64,000 nucleotides of DNA from JADKBO01 sp965230345 (GCA_965230345.1 CBDDKR010000002.1:682001-746000), one strand, 5' to 3'; positions 48,861-59,356 are shown, numbered from the stretch's first letter. The notes: generated by a model not told the origin, from the sequence alone. Translations and numbers: made by a program.

Positions 48861-50142
48861 CAAAAGAAACTTTAGGGTCCAACCATTGATAAATAACATC
48901 ACCAATAAGGTAAACTACCATTGTTAATAAGCCTAAAATAACAATAACAATGTACACAATCACCCAATCCGCTTGCAAAATGCTTTGGTAAAGCAACCGT
49001 CCCATTCCAGGGATGTTAAAAATAACTTCAATGATAAGCGATCCCGCAAAAAAAGCGGGAATAGAACCAATTACCATGGTTACCAACGGTATCAACGTAT
49101 TCGGGATGACATGTTTGAAAACTGTATTCCGTTTAGACATGCCCTTACTTAGAGCAGTTAATACATAGGGCTTCGTTTTTTCCATTAACACATTTCCTTT
49201 CATAAGTCTTATCAAAACTGCTAAATCAGTAAGTGTCAAACAAATCACAGCAGGAAGATATTTGGTCATCAAAACCGCAACTAAACTAGAAGATTCCCTT
49301 GCATAAACATCATTGCTTCCCACACTAAAAATCTCCAATCCATAATCTGGAGTTGTCAAGAAAACTTGAATTAATGTCGCCAACCAAAACAATGGAATTA
49401 CATAAAAAAAGACAGCAATCCACTCCAAAATTTGCGAACCTAATCCTGTATTACCCACAACATACAATACCAAAGGTATACCAATGAAAATAACCAATAG
49501 TAAATTAATAACTAGCATCATTCCTGTCCATGAAAAAGCTTTTTTTATCTTGCTTAACACTGGTCGACCATCCACATATGACATGCCCCATTCTCCTTTA
49601 AACAAACTAGAAACCCAATAGTGAAACTGATTATTAAATCCGTGAAAAACTAATTTTGGAAGAAAAAACTGATGCTTCTTAACCTCTATATCTTGAAGTT
49701 CTAACTGATCTTTTTCCCTAAAAAAATCGGCTTCCAATAGTTCTGTAGGTGTCTTGGAAAAGATGTTATAAGCAGAGATTGAATCAGGCATTTCACCTAA
49801 CAAATCATTAAACCTTTCAATGGTTTGGACATCGTATCCCTCAGATAGAAGCCACGAAGCTCTACTTCGTTTCTTTTCATCAACAATAGACTGAATGTTG
49901 TCGGGATAATAATGTGGAATCACACTAAAATAATACCATGGTTTATCTAAGTTTAATTCCTTGTATTGTGCCTTATATTGATCATCAAAATTGGGATCTG
50001 TGGCTGAATCAACACCCCTTTGCTCAAGATAAATAGATACAGCATCTTGATCTGTCAACTTACTTAAAACAAAAGTAAAAGACAGAAGTATAAAAATAGA
50101 TGGAAGAATCCATAATAGCCTTTTTGCCACATACTCTAGCAT
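48853..50142 (-). CDS. Peptide ABC transporter permease, DppB/OppB type
   Basis: A 429-residue inner-membrane permease, longer than the usual ~310 because of a large periplasmic region between the first helix and ~residue 200 (with a RGVDSATDP start and several charged helices). The C-terminal part has the standard helices, the coupling loop SKGMSKRNTVFKHVIPNTL and the DppB-type finish FNIPGMGRLLYQSI. The start directly follows the stop of the binding-protein gene (no gap). The large extra periplasmic loop is seen in Bacteroidota and YejB-type permeases. Confidence 0.93.
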   Translation of the reverse strand: MLEYVAKRLLWILPSIFILLSFTFVLSKLTDQDAVSIYLEQRGVDSATDPNFDDQYKAQYKELNLDKPWYYFSVIPHYYPDNIQSIVDEKKRSRASWLLSEGYDVQTIERFNDLLGEMPDSISAYNIFSKTPTELLEADFFREKDQLELQDIEVKKHQFFLPKLVFHGFNNQFHYWVSSLFKGEWGMSYVDGRPVLSKIKKAFSWTGMMLVINLLLVIFIGIPLVLYVVGNTGLGSQILEWIAVFFYVIPLFWLATLIQVFLTTPDYGLEIFSVGSNDVYARESSSLVAVLMTKYLPAVICLTLTDLAVLIRLMKGNVLMEKTKPYVLTALSKGMSKRNTVFKHVIPNTLIPLVTMVIGSIPAFFAGSLIIEVIFNIPGMGRLLYQSILQADWVIVYIVIVILGLLTMVVYLIGDVIYQWLDPKVSFDE

Positions 50143-51888
50143 CTAATTTTCAACCGGTTTTTTTGCTAAATTCCAAGTATTGGGAAAAATTCCTGGGCGC
50201 TTTACAGTAGTTTTTACATTCCATTCTGAATCACTAATAGCTCTAAACTTAGGAACATATAAAAACACAAAAGGCTGGTCGTCATAAATCAACTCTTGAA
50301 TCTCATTCAACTTTTCAATCAATCCGCTACTATTTCTTGACCTTTTAATCTCTTCAATCAATTGATCGACCTTTTCGTTTCGATACTGTGCATAGTTTGA
50401 TCCACCCAAGGTGGCATTTTTGCTGTGAAATCTCAAGAAGGGGTCATCCATTGCAAGACTTTGAGCAAGTACAGATATTAACATCCCAATGTTGCCCGTA
50501 TTTAAGTTTTCTTTTTTGATCTGACTATATTTTTTCTTGATTACCTCTATATTAATGCCAGCCTTTGCAGCATCTTCTTTTAGTATCAGTCCTATATCTG
50601 AGCCTAATTTACCAGAAGCATAATACTCAATTGTAAAGGGCATTTTCTTACCATTTACTTCTTTATCCAGAATTCCATCTTTATCAGAATCCGACCAACC
50701 TGCTTCGATCAAGTCTTTTCCTGCTTGCATTGGATCAAATGGTAAACCTTTGATGTTTTTGTTGTAATAAGACTTTGCTGGATTGACAAAACTGTATACT
50801 TGTTGAGCAGAGCCCTTCTCAAATAATTCAATATATCGTTGTACATCTACGCACATAGTTAATGCTTTACGAGCCGATCTGTCTTTCAATATTGGATGAT
50901 CATTGTTCATCAGAATGAAGTAATACTTCATCAAGTTGTTTTCGTGAAAGTCATAGTTATGATCAGCATCTTCCGATTTCATAGTCGTCCATTGATCAAT
51001 GCTTACTTTATCCACAAAGTCGACCAAGCCTGATTTTAGTTGTGCCAAAGCACTTACTTCATCAGGAATAATTTTATATACAATTTTGTCGGGTCCTTGA
51101 TTAAAGAATGGCGATTTACGTCCATTAGCCCAATAATTAGGTACTTTTTCCATTACAATAACCTCGTCAGTTTCCCACTTAGATATCTTGTACGGTCCCG
51201 AACCTTTTATGGTTTCCCTACTATATTTTTGGCTATTTAATTCATTGGCAAATTGCACCAAAGAAGAATCCTTACTCATGGCTTCCTCCATTTTTTCGGA
51301 ATCCCTAATCGTTTCTAAGCTAACGTTTTCCAATTTTTTCTGAGGGTCGTAAATATGGGCAGGCAATACTTCCATATTTGATACCAGCTCCATGGAAAGG
51401 AAATAGTAGTCTTCAAAATACACCGTTACCCTTTTGTTGTTATTGGGATCTATTTCGGCTTTTGTTACGTTCTGAGCATAACTCCTGTAAGACTTAGACG
51501 CAGTCATTGGATGCATGATTGCCTTCAAGGTAAACAAGTAGTCATATCCCGTAATCGGTTTTCCATCTGCCCATTGAGCATCATCTAAAAACTCAAAAGT
51601 GTATTTGACACCAGCTTCACCATAATCTTCGGCTTCAGGAATTTGCTTAATTAGAATGGGTTCGTATTCGAGGGATTCAGGATTGTAATCCGCTAATGGT
51701 AGAAATATATTTTGATTAATGACACGAGCCCTACTTATAGGATATAATACAGGATTCAACCGACCAGGATCTTCTTGTATACGAACATACAATATGTTCT
51801 CTTCAATCTGAGATGATCGATCTGTTCTACAAGAGGAAATTACTAATAGAATAGTGAAAAATAATCCTATAGAAGAAAGACGGTTCAT
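50143..51888 (-). CDS. Peptide ABC transporter substrate-binding lipoprotein (SBP_bac_5 type)
   Basis: A 581-residue lipoprotein (lipobox ISSC, then RTDRSSQ). The body has the family 5 binding-protein layout: N-terminal RIQEDPGRLNPVLYPISR, the middle GSGPYKISKWETDEVIVMEK typical of OppA/DppA, and the C-terminal KFRAISDSEWNV. It would bind peptides outside the inner membrane and hand them to the two permeases downstream. First gene of the unit; a TATTTTTG box at 51933-51940 lies 45 bp upstream. The substrate range is unknown. Confidence 0.93.
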   Translation of the reverse strand: MNRLSSIGLFFTILLVISSCRTDRSSQIEENILYVRIQEDPGRLNPVLYPISRARVINQNIFLPLADYNPESLEYEPILIKQIPEAEDYGEAGVKYTFEFLDDAQWADGKPITGYDYLFTLKAIMHPMTASKSYRSYAQNVTKAEIDPNNNKRVTVYFEDYYFLSMELVSNMEVLPAHIYDPQKKLENVSLETIRDSEKMEEAMSKDSSLVQFANELNSQKYSRETIKGSGPYKISKWETDEVIVMEKVPNYWANGRKSPFFNQGPDKIVYKIIPDEVSALAQLKSGLVDFVDKVSIDQWTTMKSEDADHNYDFHENNLMKYYFILMNNDHPILKDRSARKALTMCVDVQRYIELFEKGSAQQVYSFVNPAKSYYNKNIKGLPFDPMQAGKDLIEAGWSDSDKDGILDKEVNGKKMPFTIEYYASGKLGSDIGLILKEDAAKAGINIEVIKKKYSQIKKENLNTGNIGMLISVLAQSLAMDDPFLRFHSKNATLGGSNYAQYRNEKVDQLIEEIKRSRNSSGLIEKLNEIQELIYDDQPFVFLYVPKFRAISDSEWNVKTTVKRPGIFPNTWNLAKKPVEN

Positions 51889-51932
51889 ATGAATATGCTA
51901 TAACTTAAATGAGTAAAATACGACTACTTCTT

Positions 51933-51940
51933 CAAAAATA
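51933..51940 (-). promoter_or_regulatory. -7 box TATTTTTG for the peptide transporter operon
   Basis: Minus-strand TATTTTTG matches TAnnTTTG, 45 bp before the start at 51888. Confidence 0.5.
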
Positions 51941-52152
51941 CATTGCTTTTTGTAAAATCAAGTAGGTATTGGTACAGAAGTAATTTTAATTAAGTAGATC
52001 AGGCCAACAAAAATCATTTGAATTAATTGAAAGAAAACCCATCAATTGGCTTTTAGTCTCAGTTACAACTGCATTAACGCCACATTCACCACAATTTATC
52101 ACACCCTTGTCACAATTCAATCGATTTAAATCACATAACATCCACTTACCCT

Positions 52153-52160
52153 TATATTTG
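52153..52160 (+). promoter_or_regulatory. -7 box TATATTTG for the RHS toxin gene
   Basis: TATATTTG matches TAnnTTTG and ends 30 bp before the ATG at 52191. This also supports the ATG over the upstream in-frame TTG at 52173. Confidence 0.55.
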
Positions 52161-52190
52161 TGTAATTGAAAATTGTTAAAATCCGCAACA

Positions 52191-55100
52191 ATGAGAAAAT
52201 ATCTCGCATGTACCCTGTTATTATTATGTCTTCATTTTGTTTCTATTCAAGCCCAAGTCGTATTAGAAACGCCTTATACTACCGCCTCCTTCGATGCTGT
52301 ATCTACCAATACTTCTTTACCCGTAGGTACAACACCTGCTGTTGCCAGTGTAGATAATGGAAGCAGTTCTTACAATATTCCTCTTCAGATTCCCGCTGGA
52401 ACCAATGGTGTAAATCCAGAGATTGCAATTAACTACAACTCTTTTGGAAGTGACGGACACTTAGGCATTGGCTGGGGATTATCGGGATTATCAGAAATCT
52501 CCAGAGGTGTCAAAACCATATATCATGATGGGAAGATTGACGATGTCGATCTTGATGCTTCTGATGCTTTGTATTGTAGTGGTTCAAGACTAGTTGAAAC
52601 GGCTCCAAATACTTATGTCAAAGAAATGAATGACTATTCTACTATTACCAGTCATGGTAGTTTTGGCTCTGGACCACAGTATTTTGAAGTAGAAACCAAA
52701 TTTGGTGTCGTCTACCAATATGGCAATGGAAACAATGCTTTCTTACTCAATGAAAATGGTACAGAGATCATGGTTTGGAAGCTCAATAGAATCTCATACA
52801 AAGACGGCAACTACATTGATTACCATTACGAAAATGCAGATCGAGACATCCGCATTACCTCCATTAAGTATACTGGGAATACCAATACGGGTTTGTTGCC
52901 ATACAATGAGATTAAGTTCTTCTATGGCAATAGAGGAGAGTTCACCAATACGACCTACCAAGCGGAAAATTCTGTCAAACTCAATAACCTATTAGAACGA
53001 ATAGAAATTACTACAGAAAACAGCGAATTGGTCAAAAAGTACCACCTCACCTATGCTGAGGATCACCTCAATATTTACTTAAAACAGATACAGGAATCAG
53101 GCAGTGATGGTACCTTCCTCAATCCTACAGTATTTAAATATGGAGATATACCCATTACGCATTCATATGACCATATTGGCTTTTCATCAAATGATCCTAC
53201 GCAATTGATATCAGCGGATCTAAACAGCGATGGTTATTCAGACTTATTGAAGGCGGAGTATCAGGTTTCTGACGGATTTAGATATATTGACGAAATCAGA
53301 GTCTATGAAAATCTACCGAGTTCCATCAATAATTTTGCTTTTAAGTTTTCTATGAGTTTAAACCAACATGGTATAATTCCTAGGTCGGGATATCGCTACA
53401 ATTTTTATGCTTCTGATTTTACAGGAGAAGGTAGAGATGATATTGGAGTAGGCTTTTCTACAAACAATCCAAACGGATACCGCTACTTTCATGGCGTCGA
53501 CATATATGTACTATTAGATGACATGTCTGGAGTAAGCAATACCATATCTCTTTCGGGGCCATCCACAGATTGGCTTTATTTTGATAGAGACAATGGCTTT
53601 TTACAGCAAGGTGATTTTAATGGTGATGGAGTATCTGATTTTATTGTCATCCTATGCGAATTTGCAAAAACCAACTACAAAGCATTCATTTACTATGGCA
53701 ATGTATCCACAGACTGGGAAGAACTAAGCTTGACAGGACCATCAAGCTTTACCATTGAGGACTGGGGACAGAAAAATGTCAACGTACTCGACATTGATGG
53801 CAATGGAAAATCGGAACTGATGATTACCAATGGCATGTTCAGCGAAATATTCGAATTCGAAGGAACCGATGCCATGAGTGTTAAAGGGTCTTCTTCTGGT
53901 TTTCCTACAGAATACCATTTGATGTTTTTCGGAGACTTCAATGGAGATCGTAAGACGGATATGTTGGTAAGGGCAGGACTCAATGGAGGTCCTTGGTTCG
54001 TAGCACGAAGTGATGGCGATGGGTTCATTGAAGAACCATTCACTTTTTATAGCAATGCACCTGAAATTGATGAAGACTACATGGGAGAGTTGATTATACT
54101 CGGAGATTACAATGGCGATGGTCGTGCAGATATCGCCCGTGGACTAGACTGGCAAGACAATCTTTACATACAATTGTATTACAGTAAGGGAGATACTTTT
54201 ACCTACGACATCATCAACATTAATGCAGTTGCCGACCTTGTCGTACCTGGCACCCACGACTTTAATGGCGATGGAAGATCAGACATCATCAATAGAGCCA
54301 ATGCCTTTGCTGATGCATGGGTCTTGTCTTTCCGACCCCAAGGAGAAGAAAACTTATTACAACGCATTAAAAACGGACATGGTCATGAGGTAGAATTCAG
54401 ATACGACAAGATGAACTTCAATGCTACCTACTTTAGAACTGAAATGACAGCACATCCTGTTAACACGGTAGAACTCCCTATGAGGGTAGTATCAAGATTC
54501 CTATCAACTGACCATAGAGCTACATTTTATAAATACTACGACGCTAAAATACACAAAGAAGGCAAGGGCTTTTTAGGTTTTGAGAAAATCATCAAAAACC
54601 AAATTGCTCCAGCGACTTATGAAGAGTTATATTACAGTTACGAACCGAACAATTTCACCATGTATCTTGACACGGTGATTTCTCGGCTGTGGCAGACCAA
54701 CCTGTTGACGACTTCTATGGTTCATACCTTTGACAACACATTAGATGCCAATGGTGATGTGGCTTATTTTACGCATCATGTTACACAGACCAAAGAAGAC
54801 AACCACCTGCAAGGAAAGCTGGTTATCAAAAGTAGCATCTATGATGATTACGGAAATGTAACATCTTCCACCACAGATAATAATGGAATAGAATCACAAG
54901 TAATTACAACAACCTATGGTCAATATGGTAGTCCAATTCCATCTTCACCCACATTGATTACCACTGATATTACACGCTCAGGACAAGCTACTTTTAGTAC
55001 AGATGTGTCCTTCACTTACAATAGCCTTGGACAAATACTGACTCAAACACAATTTCCCAATTTACCTAAACAAGTGTCTAAGACATATACCTATAATACT

Positions 55101-58100
55101 TTAGGGAATGTAGAGACGACAACCATAACTTCTCCAAGTCTTTTGCCACGGTCTTCGTCAGTCTATTATGATGGAAAGGGTCGTCACATTACCTCTTCGA
55201 CCAATACCTTGGGACAGATATCTTATGCTACATACGATGCCAAATGGGCAAAGCCGTTGACGACAACTAGTATTGGAGGACAAGTGACTTCGTTTCAATA
55301 CGATGCCTTCGGTCGCAAAATTAAAACAACCTATCCACAGGGTTATGATGTAGATGAAGTTTATACTTGGGAAGGAGGCAATGCCGTCTACGCATTAGAA
55401 ATGATACATCCTGCCGCCAGTAATGTGAAAACCTATTTTGATCGAAGAGACCGTGAGGTACAAAAAGATCAGGTAGGTTATACACAGACCAACACTTCAT
55501 TAATCACCTATGATAATCGAGGCAATGTATCTACGACGACGACTCCATCAGGGTTTACGGCATCGTATGTCTATGACGATTACAATAGAAACACCTCAAT
55601 GACTAATGATTATGGTACAACTAGTTTTGCATATACCTACCAAAATGGTGATTTAACAACAGTTACTACAAATTCTGCTAATCAAGTATCGTCATCTGTA
55701 ATTGATGCTACAGGAAAGGTTGTATCATCAACCGATTATGGAGGTACTCAAAATTACACATACGAAAGTCATGGAGGGTTGGCATCGGTAACCAATGCAA
55801 ATGCAACCTTAATTACCAATACATATGATCTCTATGGAAGACAAACGAGCATTACGGATATAGATGCAGGCACCATAGGTTATGAATATGATGCATTTGG
55901 ACAATTAATCAAAGAAACCTCTCCATCTAATCAAATTACTGATATGGTATACGATGTAATGGGAAGGTTGATCTCCCGTGTAGAACCAGAAGGAACGACA
56001 CTCTATAGTTTTTACCCAACTGGAAGTGGTGAAGCGACTAATCTACTGCATCAAGTTCAAGGGTTCTTTGGCGATGTCCAAACATACACCTACGATAGCT
56101 ATGGAAGGACAACAAATTATCAACACGATATAGACAATCACTCTTTTGGATATTCCTATACCTATGACCAATACAATCGCCCACTTACAAAGACTTTCCC
56201 TACTGGGTTTGAGCTAAAATATGCTTACGATGCCAATGGTTATACTCAAACCATACACAACGGCGACTTATCAATGCTACTGTATGAATGCATGATGAAA
56301 GATGAATTAGATCAGGACACTCGATTTAAGATTGCGAATAGTGGAAGCCCAACGGAGATTACATACCATCACAACTATATCACTCAAATAAGCAATAACT
56401 CTTTTGCAGGAACAGAAAACACCATATGGGATTATGCTTCTGGTAACCTAACCAGTAGAGAGCGTGTTTTCCCTTATAAATCGGAAGACTTCACTTATGA
56501 TAATCTCAATAGATTAAAGACCTATAAGGTGAATACAGAACCTCAACAGTCGCTCACCTATGCTGACAATGGCAACATTTTAACCAAAACCGATGTTGGA
56601 GGTAATTACAGCTATGACAATACCAAGATACATGCCATTAATGGTGTTGATGTACCTGATTATAGCCACATATCTATATACAACCAGCAGGTTAGTTATA
56701 CTTCATTTCAACAACCTCGTCAAATCTCACAAAACGATCACAAACTGGATTTCTTCTACGGAGCGGATCGTCAGAGAATAAAGTCTATACACCAAGACGA
56801 TGTAGGAGCAGTGACTACCAAGTATTATTTAGGAGATTATGAAGTAGTAGAGCATGGAGGAAATACCTACCATGTCCACTACATTTCGTCAGGACAGCAT
56901 CTGACCAATATCGTAGTGCGAGATCAGAATGGAGACACTCAGTATAGTACATTAACGGACTATCAAGGTTCGATACGAGCAGTCCATGATTGGGCGGTAG
57001 GAGGAGACTCCTATGACTTGTCTTTTGACCCTTGGGGAAGGCGTAGAGACCCTGTGCTGTGGAATTATACATCTATACCGACATATCCAGTATGGCTGAG
57101 TCGAGGCTATACCAGTCATGAACATTTAGATGATTTTAACATCATCAATATGAATGGTAGACTATACGACCCTATATTGGCTCGAATGCTGAGCCCTGAT
57201 AATGAGGTGAAATTCCCACATTCCACCCAAAATTACAATAGATACAGTTACGTACTCAACAATCCACTGCGCTACATTGATCCTACTGGTGAAGAGCCTG
57301 TTACCGCTATATTAATTGGTGCGGCTATTGGTGCGGCAATAGGAGTAACTACTAATGGTATAAAAAACATCTCTAGCCATCGACCATTTTTCAAAGGAGC
57401 GGTAAAACCAGCAGTCTTTGGAGCAATTTCTGGGGCAGTAAGTGCAGGAATAGGTTCTTTAGCCACCTCGGCATTAAGTAGTGGCTATAGTCAAGCCAGT
57501 GTAAACTTCTTACAAGCCTTTTTGCATGGCTACAGCGGTGCAATATACAATATCGTTGATGGGAGTAACCCCGTTTCTGGTTTTGCTAGTGGAGCTATAA
57601 GCTCATATACAGGGTCATTGATCGGTGACCTACAATGGGGTGAAGTTGGCATCATTATTGGGTCTAGTGTTTCTGGAGGTGTTGGTGCATCTATATCGGG
57701 AGGAAGCTTTTTAGATGGATTGAGACAAGGACTAATTACAGGTGGACTTAATCATGCAATGCATGTTGTTTCATCTGGAGACCCGGACCCTCCAACCAAA
57801 CAGAAGGTTTTAGAGTATTGGGCAGGTGAACTAATCGCAGGTAATATTACTCCTGGTCAGTATTTAAATGTATATATTTTATTAGAAGAAGGTTCGGCTT
57901 CTTTAATTAGACACATATTGTCTAATTATAAATCAGATATTGTACTATCTATTGTACCGGGGGGGCGAATTGCTAAAGGAGCCGCTAAAACCAGTGGCTG
58001 GGTTAAAAGATCAATATTCAATTCGTTAGACCCGGCAATTCAAAAAAAGGTTCAAGCCGCAATAAAGAATGGAATTGTTTCTCCAATTGGAAAACAAGGA

Positions 58101-58244
58101 ATAATAAAACTAACCAAGACAGAAGCTGCTAAAACTGGATTTACTCATAAAATAAAAATACTTGGAAAGGGAGGCGATTTGAGAATATATGGTAATCAAG
58201 GTAATAATGGACACATATTTTTTGAAAAAGCAATGGGTCATTAA
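52191..58244 (+). CDS. SpvB/TcdB/RHS polymorphic toxin (2017 aa)
   Basis: A very large secreted toxin. Start ATG at 52191 gives a signal peptide (SIQA|QVV). A SpvB-like domain (~35-300, 'PLQIPAGTNGVNPEIAINYN') is followed by seven FG-GAP/VCBS calcium loops (~343-690, for example DFNGDGVSDF and DYNGDGRADI), a TcdB-like middle domain (~720-800) and many YD repeats (~930-1540). The RHS core ends with RLYDPILARMLSPDNE and YSYVLNNPLRYIDPTGEE near residue 1702. The C-terminal 315 residues are variable: Gly/Ala-rich hydrophobic helices, then a ~45-residue domain at the very end (KTEAAKTGF ... GGDLRIYGNQGNNGHIFFEK) that I cannot name. It is presumably a cell-wall-borne or secreted toxin for competition. 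The immunity gene should follow directly, and a small ORF does 6 bp later. Confidence 0.93.
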   Translation: MRKYLACTLLLLCLHFVSIQAQVVLETPYTTASFDAVSTNTSLPVGTTPAVASVDNGSSSYNIPLQIPAGTNGVNPEIAINYNSFGSDGHLGIGWGLSGLSEISRGVKTIYHDGKIDDVDLDASDALYCSGSRLVETAPNTYVKEMNDYSTITSHGSFGSGPQYFEVETKFGVVYQYGNGNNAFLLNENGTEIMVWKLNRISYKDGNYIDYHYENADRDIRITSIKYTGNTNTGLLPYNEIKFFYGNRGEFTNTTYQAENSVKLNNLLERIEITTENSELVKKYHLTYAEDHLNIYLKQIQESGSDGTFLNPTVFKYGDIPITHSYDHIGFSSNDPTQLISADLNSDGYSDLLKAEYQVSDGFRYIDEIRVYENLPSSINNFAFKFSMSLNQHGIIPRSGYRYNFYASDFTGEGRDDIGVGFSTNNPNGYRYFHGVDIYVLLDDMSGVSNTISLSGPSTDWLYFDRDNGFLQQGDFNGDGVSDFIVILCEFAKTNYKAFIYYGNVSTDWEELSLTGPSSFTIEDWGQKNVNVLDIDGNGKSELMITNGMFSEIFEFEGTDAMSVKGSSSGFPTEYHLMFFGDFNGDRKTDMLVRAGLNGGPWFVARSDGDGFIEEPFTFYSNAPEIDEDYMGELIILGDYNGDGRADIARGLDWQDNLYIQLYYSKGDTFTYDIININAVADLVVPGTHDFNGDGRSDIINRANAFADAWVLSFRPQGEENLLQRIKNGHGHEVEFRYDKMNFNATYFRTEMTAHPVNTVELPMRVVSRFLSTDHRATFYKYYDAKIHKEGKGFLGFEKIIKNQIAPATYEELYYSYEPNNFTMYLDTVISRLWQTNLLTTSMVHTFDNTLDANGDVAYFTHHVTQTKEDNHLQGKLVIKSSIYDDYGNVTSSTTDNNGIESQVITTTYGQYGSPIPSSPTLITTDITRSGQATFSTDVSFTYNSLGQILTQTQFPNLPKQVSKTYTYNTLGNVETTTITSPSLLPRSSSVYYDGKGRHITSSTNTLGQISYATYDAKWAKPLTTTSIGGQVTSFQYDAFGRKIKTTYPQGYDVDEVYTWEGGNAVYALEMIHPAASNVKTYFDRRDREVQKDQVGYTQTNTSLITYDNRGNVSTTTTPSGFTASYVYDDYNRNTSMTNDYGTTSFAYTYQNGDLTTVTTNSANQVSSSVIDATGKVVSSTDYGGTQNYTYESHGGLASVTNANATLITNTYDLYGRQTSITDIDAGTIGYEYDAFGQLIKETSPSNQITDMVYDVMGRLISRVEPEGTTLYSFYPTGSGEATNLLHQVQGFFGDVQTYTYDSYGRTTNYQHDIDNHSFGYSYTYDQYNRPLTKTFPTGFELKYAYDANGYTQTIHNGDLSMLLYECMMKDELDQDTRFKIANSGSPTEITYHHNYITQISNNSFAGTENTIWDYASGNLTSRERVFPYKSEDFTYDNLNRLKTYKVNTEPQQSLTYADNGNILTKTDVGGNYSYDNTKIHAINGVDVPDYSHISIYNQQVSYTSFQQPRQISQNDHKLDFFYGADRQRIKSIHQDDVGAVTTKYYLGDYEVVEHGGNTYHVHYISSGQHLTNIVVRDQNGDTQYSTLTDYQGSIRAVHDWAVGGDSYDLSFDPWGRRRDPVLWNYTSIPTYPVWLSRGYTSHEHLDDFNIINMNGRLYDPILARMLSPDNEVKFPHSTQNYNRYSYVLNNPLRYIDPTGEEPVTAILIGAAIGAAIGVTTNGIKNISSHRPFFKGAVKPAVFGAISGAVSAGIGSLATSALSSGYSQASVNFLQAFLHGYSGAIYNIVDGSNPVSGFASGAISSYTGSLIGDLQWGEVGIIIGSSVSGGVGASISGGSFLDGLRQGLITGGLNHAMHVVSSGDPDPPTKQKVLEYWAGELIAGNITPGQYLNVYILLEEGSASLIRHILSNYKSDIVLSIVPGGRIAKGAAKTSGWVKRSIFNSLDPAIQKKVQAAIKNGIVSPIGKQGIIKLTKTEAAKTGFTHKIKILGKGGDLRIYGNQGNNGHIFFEKAMGH

Positions 58245-58250
58245 ATAGAT

Positions 58251-58553
58251 ATGAAGATGATATTAAATAAAGAAGAATTAAAACAAATGTATTCAAAGGC
58301 GAGAGTAGCCTTTCAAAAGTGTATAAATGATCCAGAAAATGATTTTTTGAAGAGTGAAATTGATATTCCTCTAAGTTCCATTATTATAAAAGAAGAATCA
58401 GTTGCTATAAAATATGAAGAAAATGAGGTAGACAGATGTCTTATAGAGATAAAAATTCAATTAGTTTCGCCAAGCAATGAAGTGATTGGGAATTACATTT
58501 ATTGCGAAAATGAGGATGGAGTTTCGGTAGATGATAGTTTAATATTTAACTAA
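58251..58553 (+). CDS. Putative immunity protein for the RHS toxin
   Basis: A 100-residue acidic protein with no signal peptide, beginning 6 bp after the toxin stop. It has a helical start (LNKEELKQMYSKARVAFQKC) and a beta-rich remainder with many Asp/Glu (EENEVDRCLIEIKIQLV). Small size, position and acidic character fit a toxin-neutralising protein, but no family is recognised and the proposal rests on context. Confidence 0.55.
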   Translation: MKMILNKEELKQMYSKARVAFQKCINDPENDFLKSEIDIPLSSIIIKEESVAIKYEENEVDRCLIEIKIQLVSPSNEVIGNYIYCENEDGVSVDDSLIFN

Positions 58554-58783
58554 TATTTAGCCCTATAACGCTAATTTCAGGGATTGTTCATAAATCTTAT
58601 TGGTGGAAACTTGACATAGAATATTTTAGAGTTTACTGAGTCGAACAAATCCAACTATTAGACAGGTCAAAACTGTTATTAGGAGTTGCAAGAATTCAAT
58701 TAATAATCGTTTTATTGCAATACGTTAAGGACATTGATATTTTAAATAGAATAAATAAAAATGTGACAAACAAACCATTAATT
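58554..58783. other. Spacer between candidate immunity genes
   Basis: About 230 bp. Nothing coding is evident. The left end shows ccctataacgc and the right end caatacgttaagg, which are loosely like an integron-type recombination site, but the match is too weak to claim. Confidence 0.3.
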
Positions 58784-59296
58784 ATGACTAAAGTAGTCAT
58801 AGATATTGATACAGCAATTAGAAAATTTGCCCAATTCGTAAATGTATCTTGGCTAGATGTATTACCTCTATTAAAAGATCGGTCTTATACAAATGATGAA
58901 AGTTCAGTGCATGATTGGTTACAAGCAAATTGGGAATTATTGGTAGAAAGAAAAGTTCTCAGAATAAATCAACATTTGGATATCTATGGCGAAGGTGCGG
59001 ATTTCAATGGTTCAAGTAGCAGGATCACAGACTCAGATGCACTTCCTGATTTCTCGATTATTGTTAATGGCAGGGTTGATGATGAAGTTGTTGATTTACT
59101 GAGTGATGAGAAAAAATTGATTAGAAACTGCGATTTCATTGAGCTAATTTCTTTCAAAAATGAATTCTATGAGAAAAGACCTCCGTTTGATCATGTACTT
59201 TTAGAAGACCATAATGGAGAAGAAATTGTAGCATCAATAAAAGATGTCAAGTTTGAGTTAATACAGATAAATCAAAAACTATTTGATTTTAGATGA
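58784..59296 (+). CDS. Hypothetical protein, possible second immunity gene
   Basis: A 170-residue protein from the ATG at 58784. The open frame extends upstream to a TTG at 58715, giving 193 residues, but the ATG gives a compact start (MTKVVIDIDTAIRKFAQ). It has no signal peptide or membrane segment and is acidic. The first 60 residues are helical with a SWLDVLPLLKDRSY motif, followed by a GEGADFNGSSSRITDSD loop. I do not recognise the family. Its position behind the RHS toxin suggests an orphan immunity protein, but the evidence is only context. Confidence 0.5.
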   Translation: MTKVVIDIDTAIRKFAQFVNVSWLDVLPLLKDRSYTNDESSVHDWLQANWELLVERKVLRINQHLDIYGEGADFNGSSSRITDSDALPDFSIIVNGRVDDEVVDLLSDEKKLIRNCDFIELISFKNEFYEKRPPFDHVLLEDHNGEEIVASIKDVKFELIQINQKLFDFR

Positions 59297-59348
59297 ATTT
59301 TAATCGCACTTTTAAGAAATGAACCGTTATACTTATTTCATAATTGGT

Positions 59349-59356
59349 TATATTTG
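59349..59356 (+). promoter_or_regulatory. -7 box TATATTTG for the next secreted-protein genes
   Basis: TATATTTG matches TAnnTTTG, 39 bp before the ATG at 59396. Confidence 0.5.

Noticed and set aside
52121..52135. gatttaaatcac word upstream of the RHS gene as another MITE end
   Set aside because: It matches only nine bases of the terminal repeat and lacks the remaining end.
58554..58783. Integron attC-like look of the spacer between the candidate immunity genes
   Set aside because: The end words (ccctataacgc, caatacgttaagg) only loosely fit the R-box consensus and no second unit or integrase is present.
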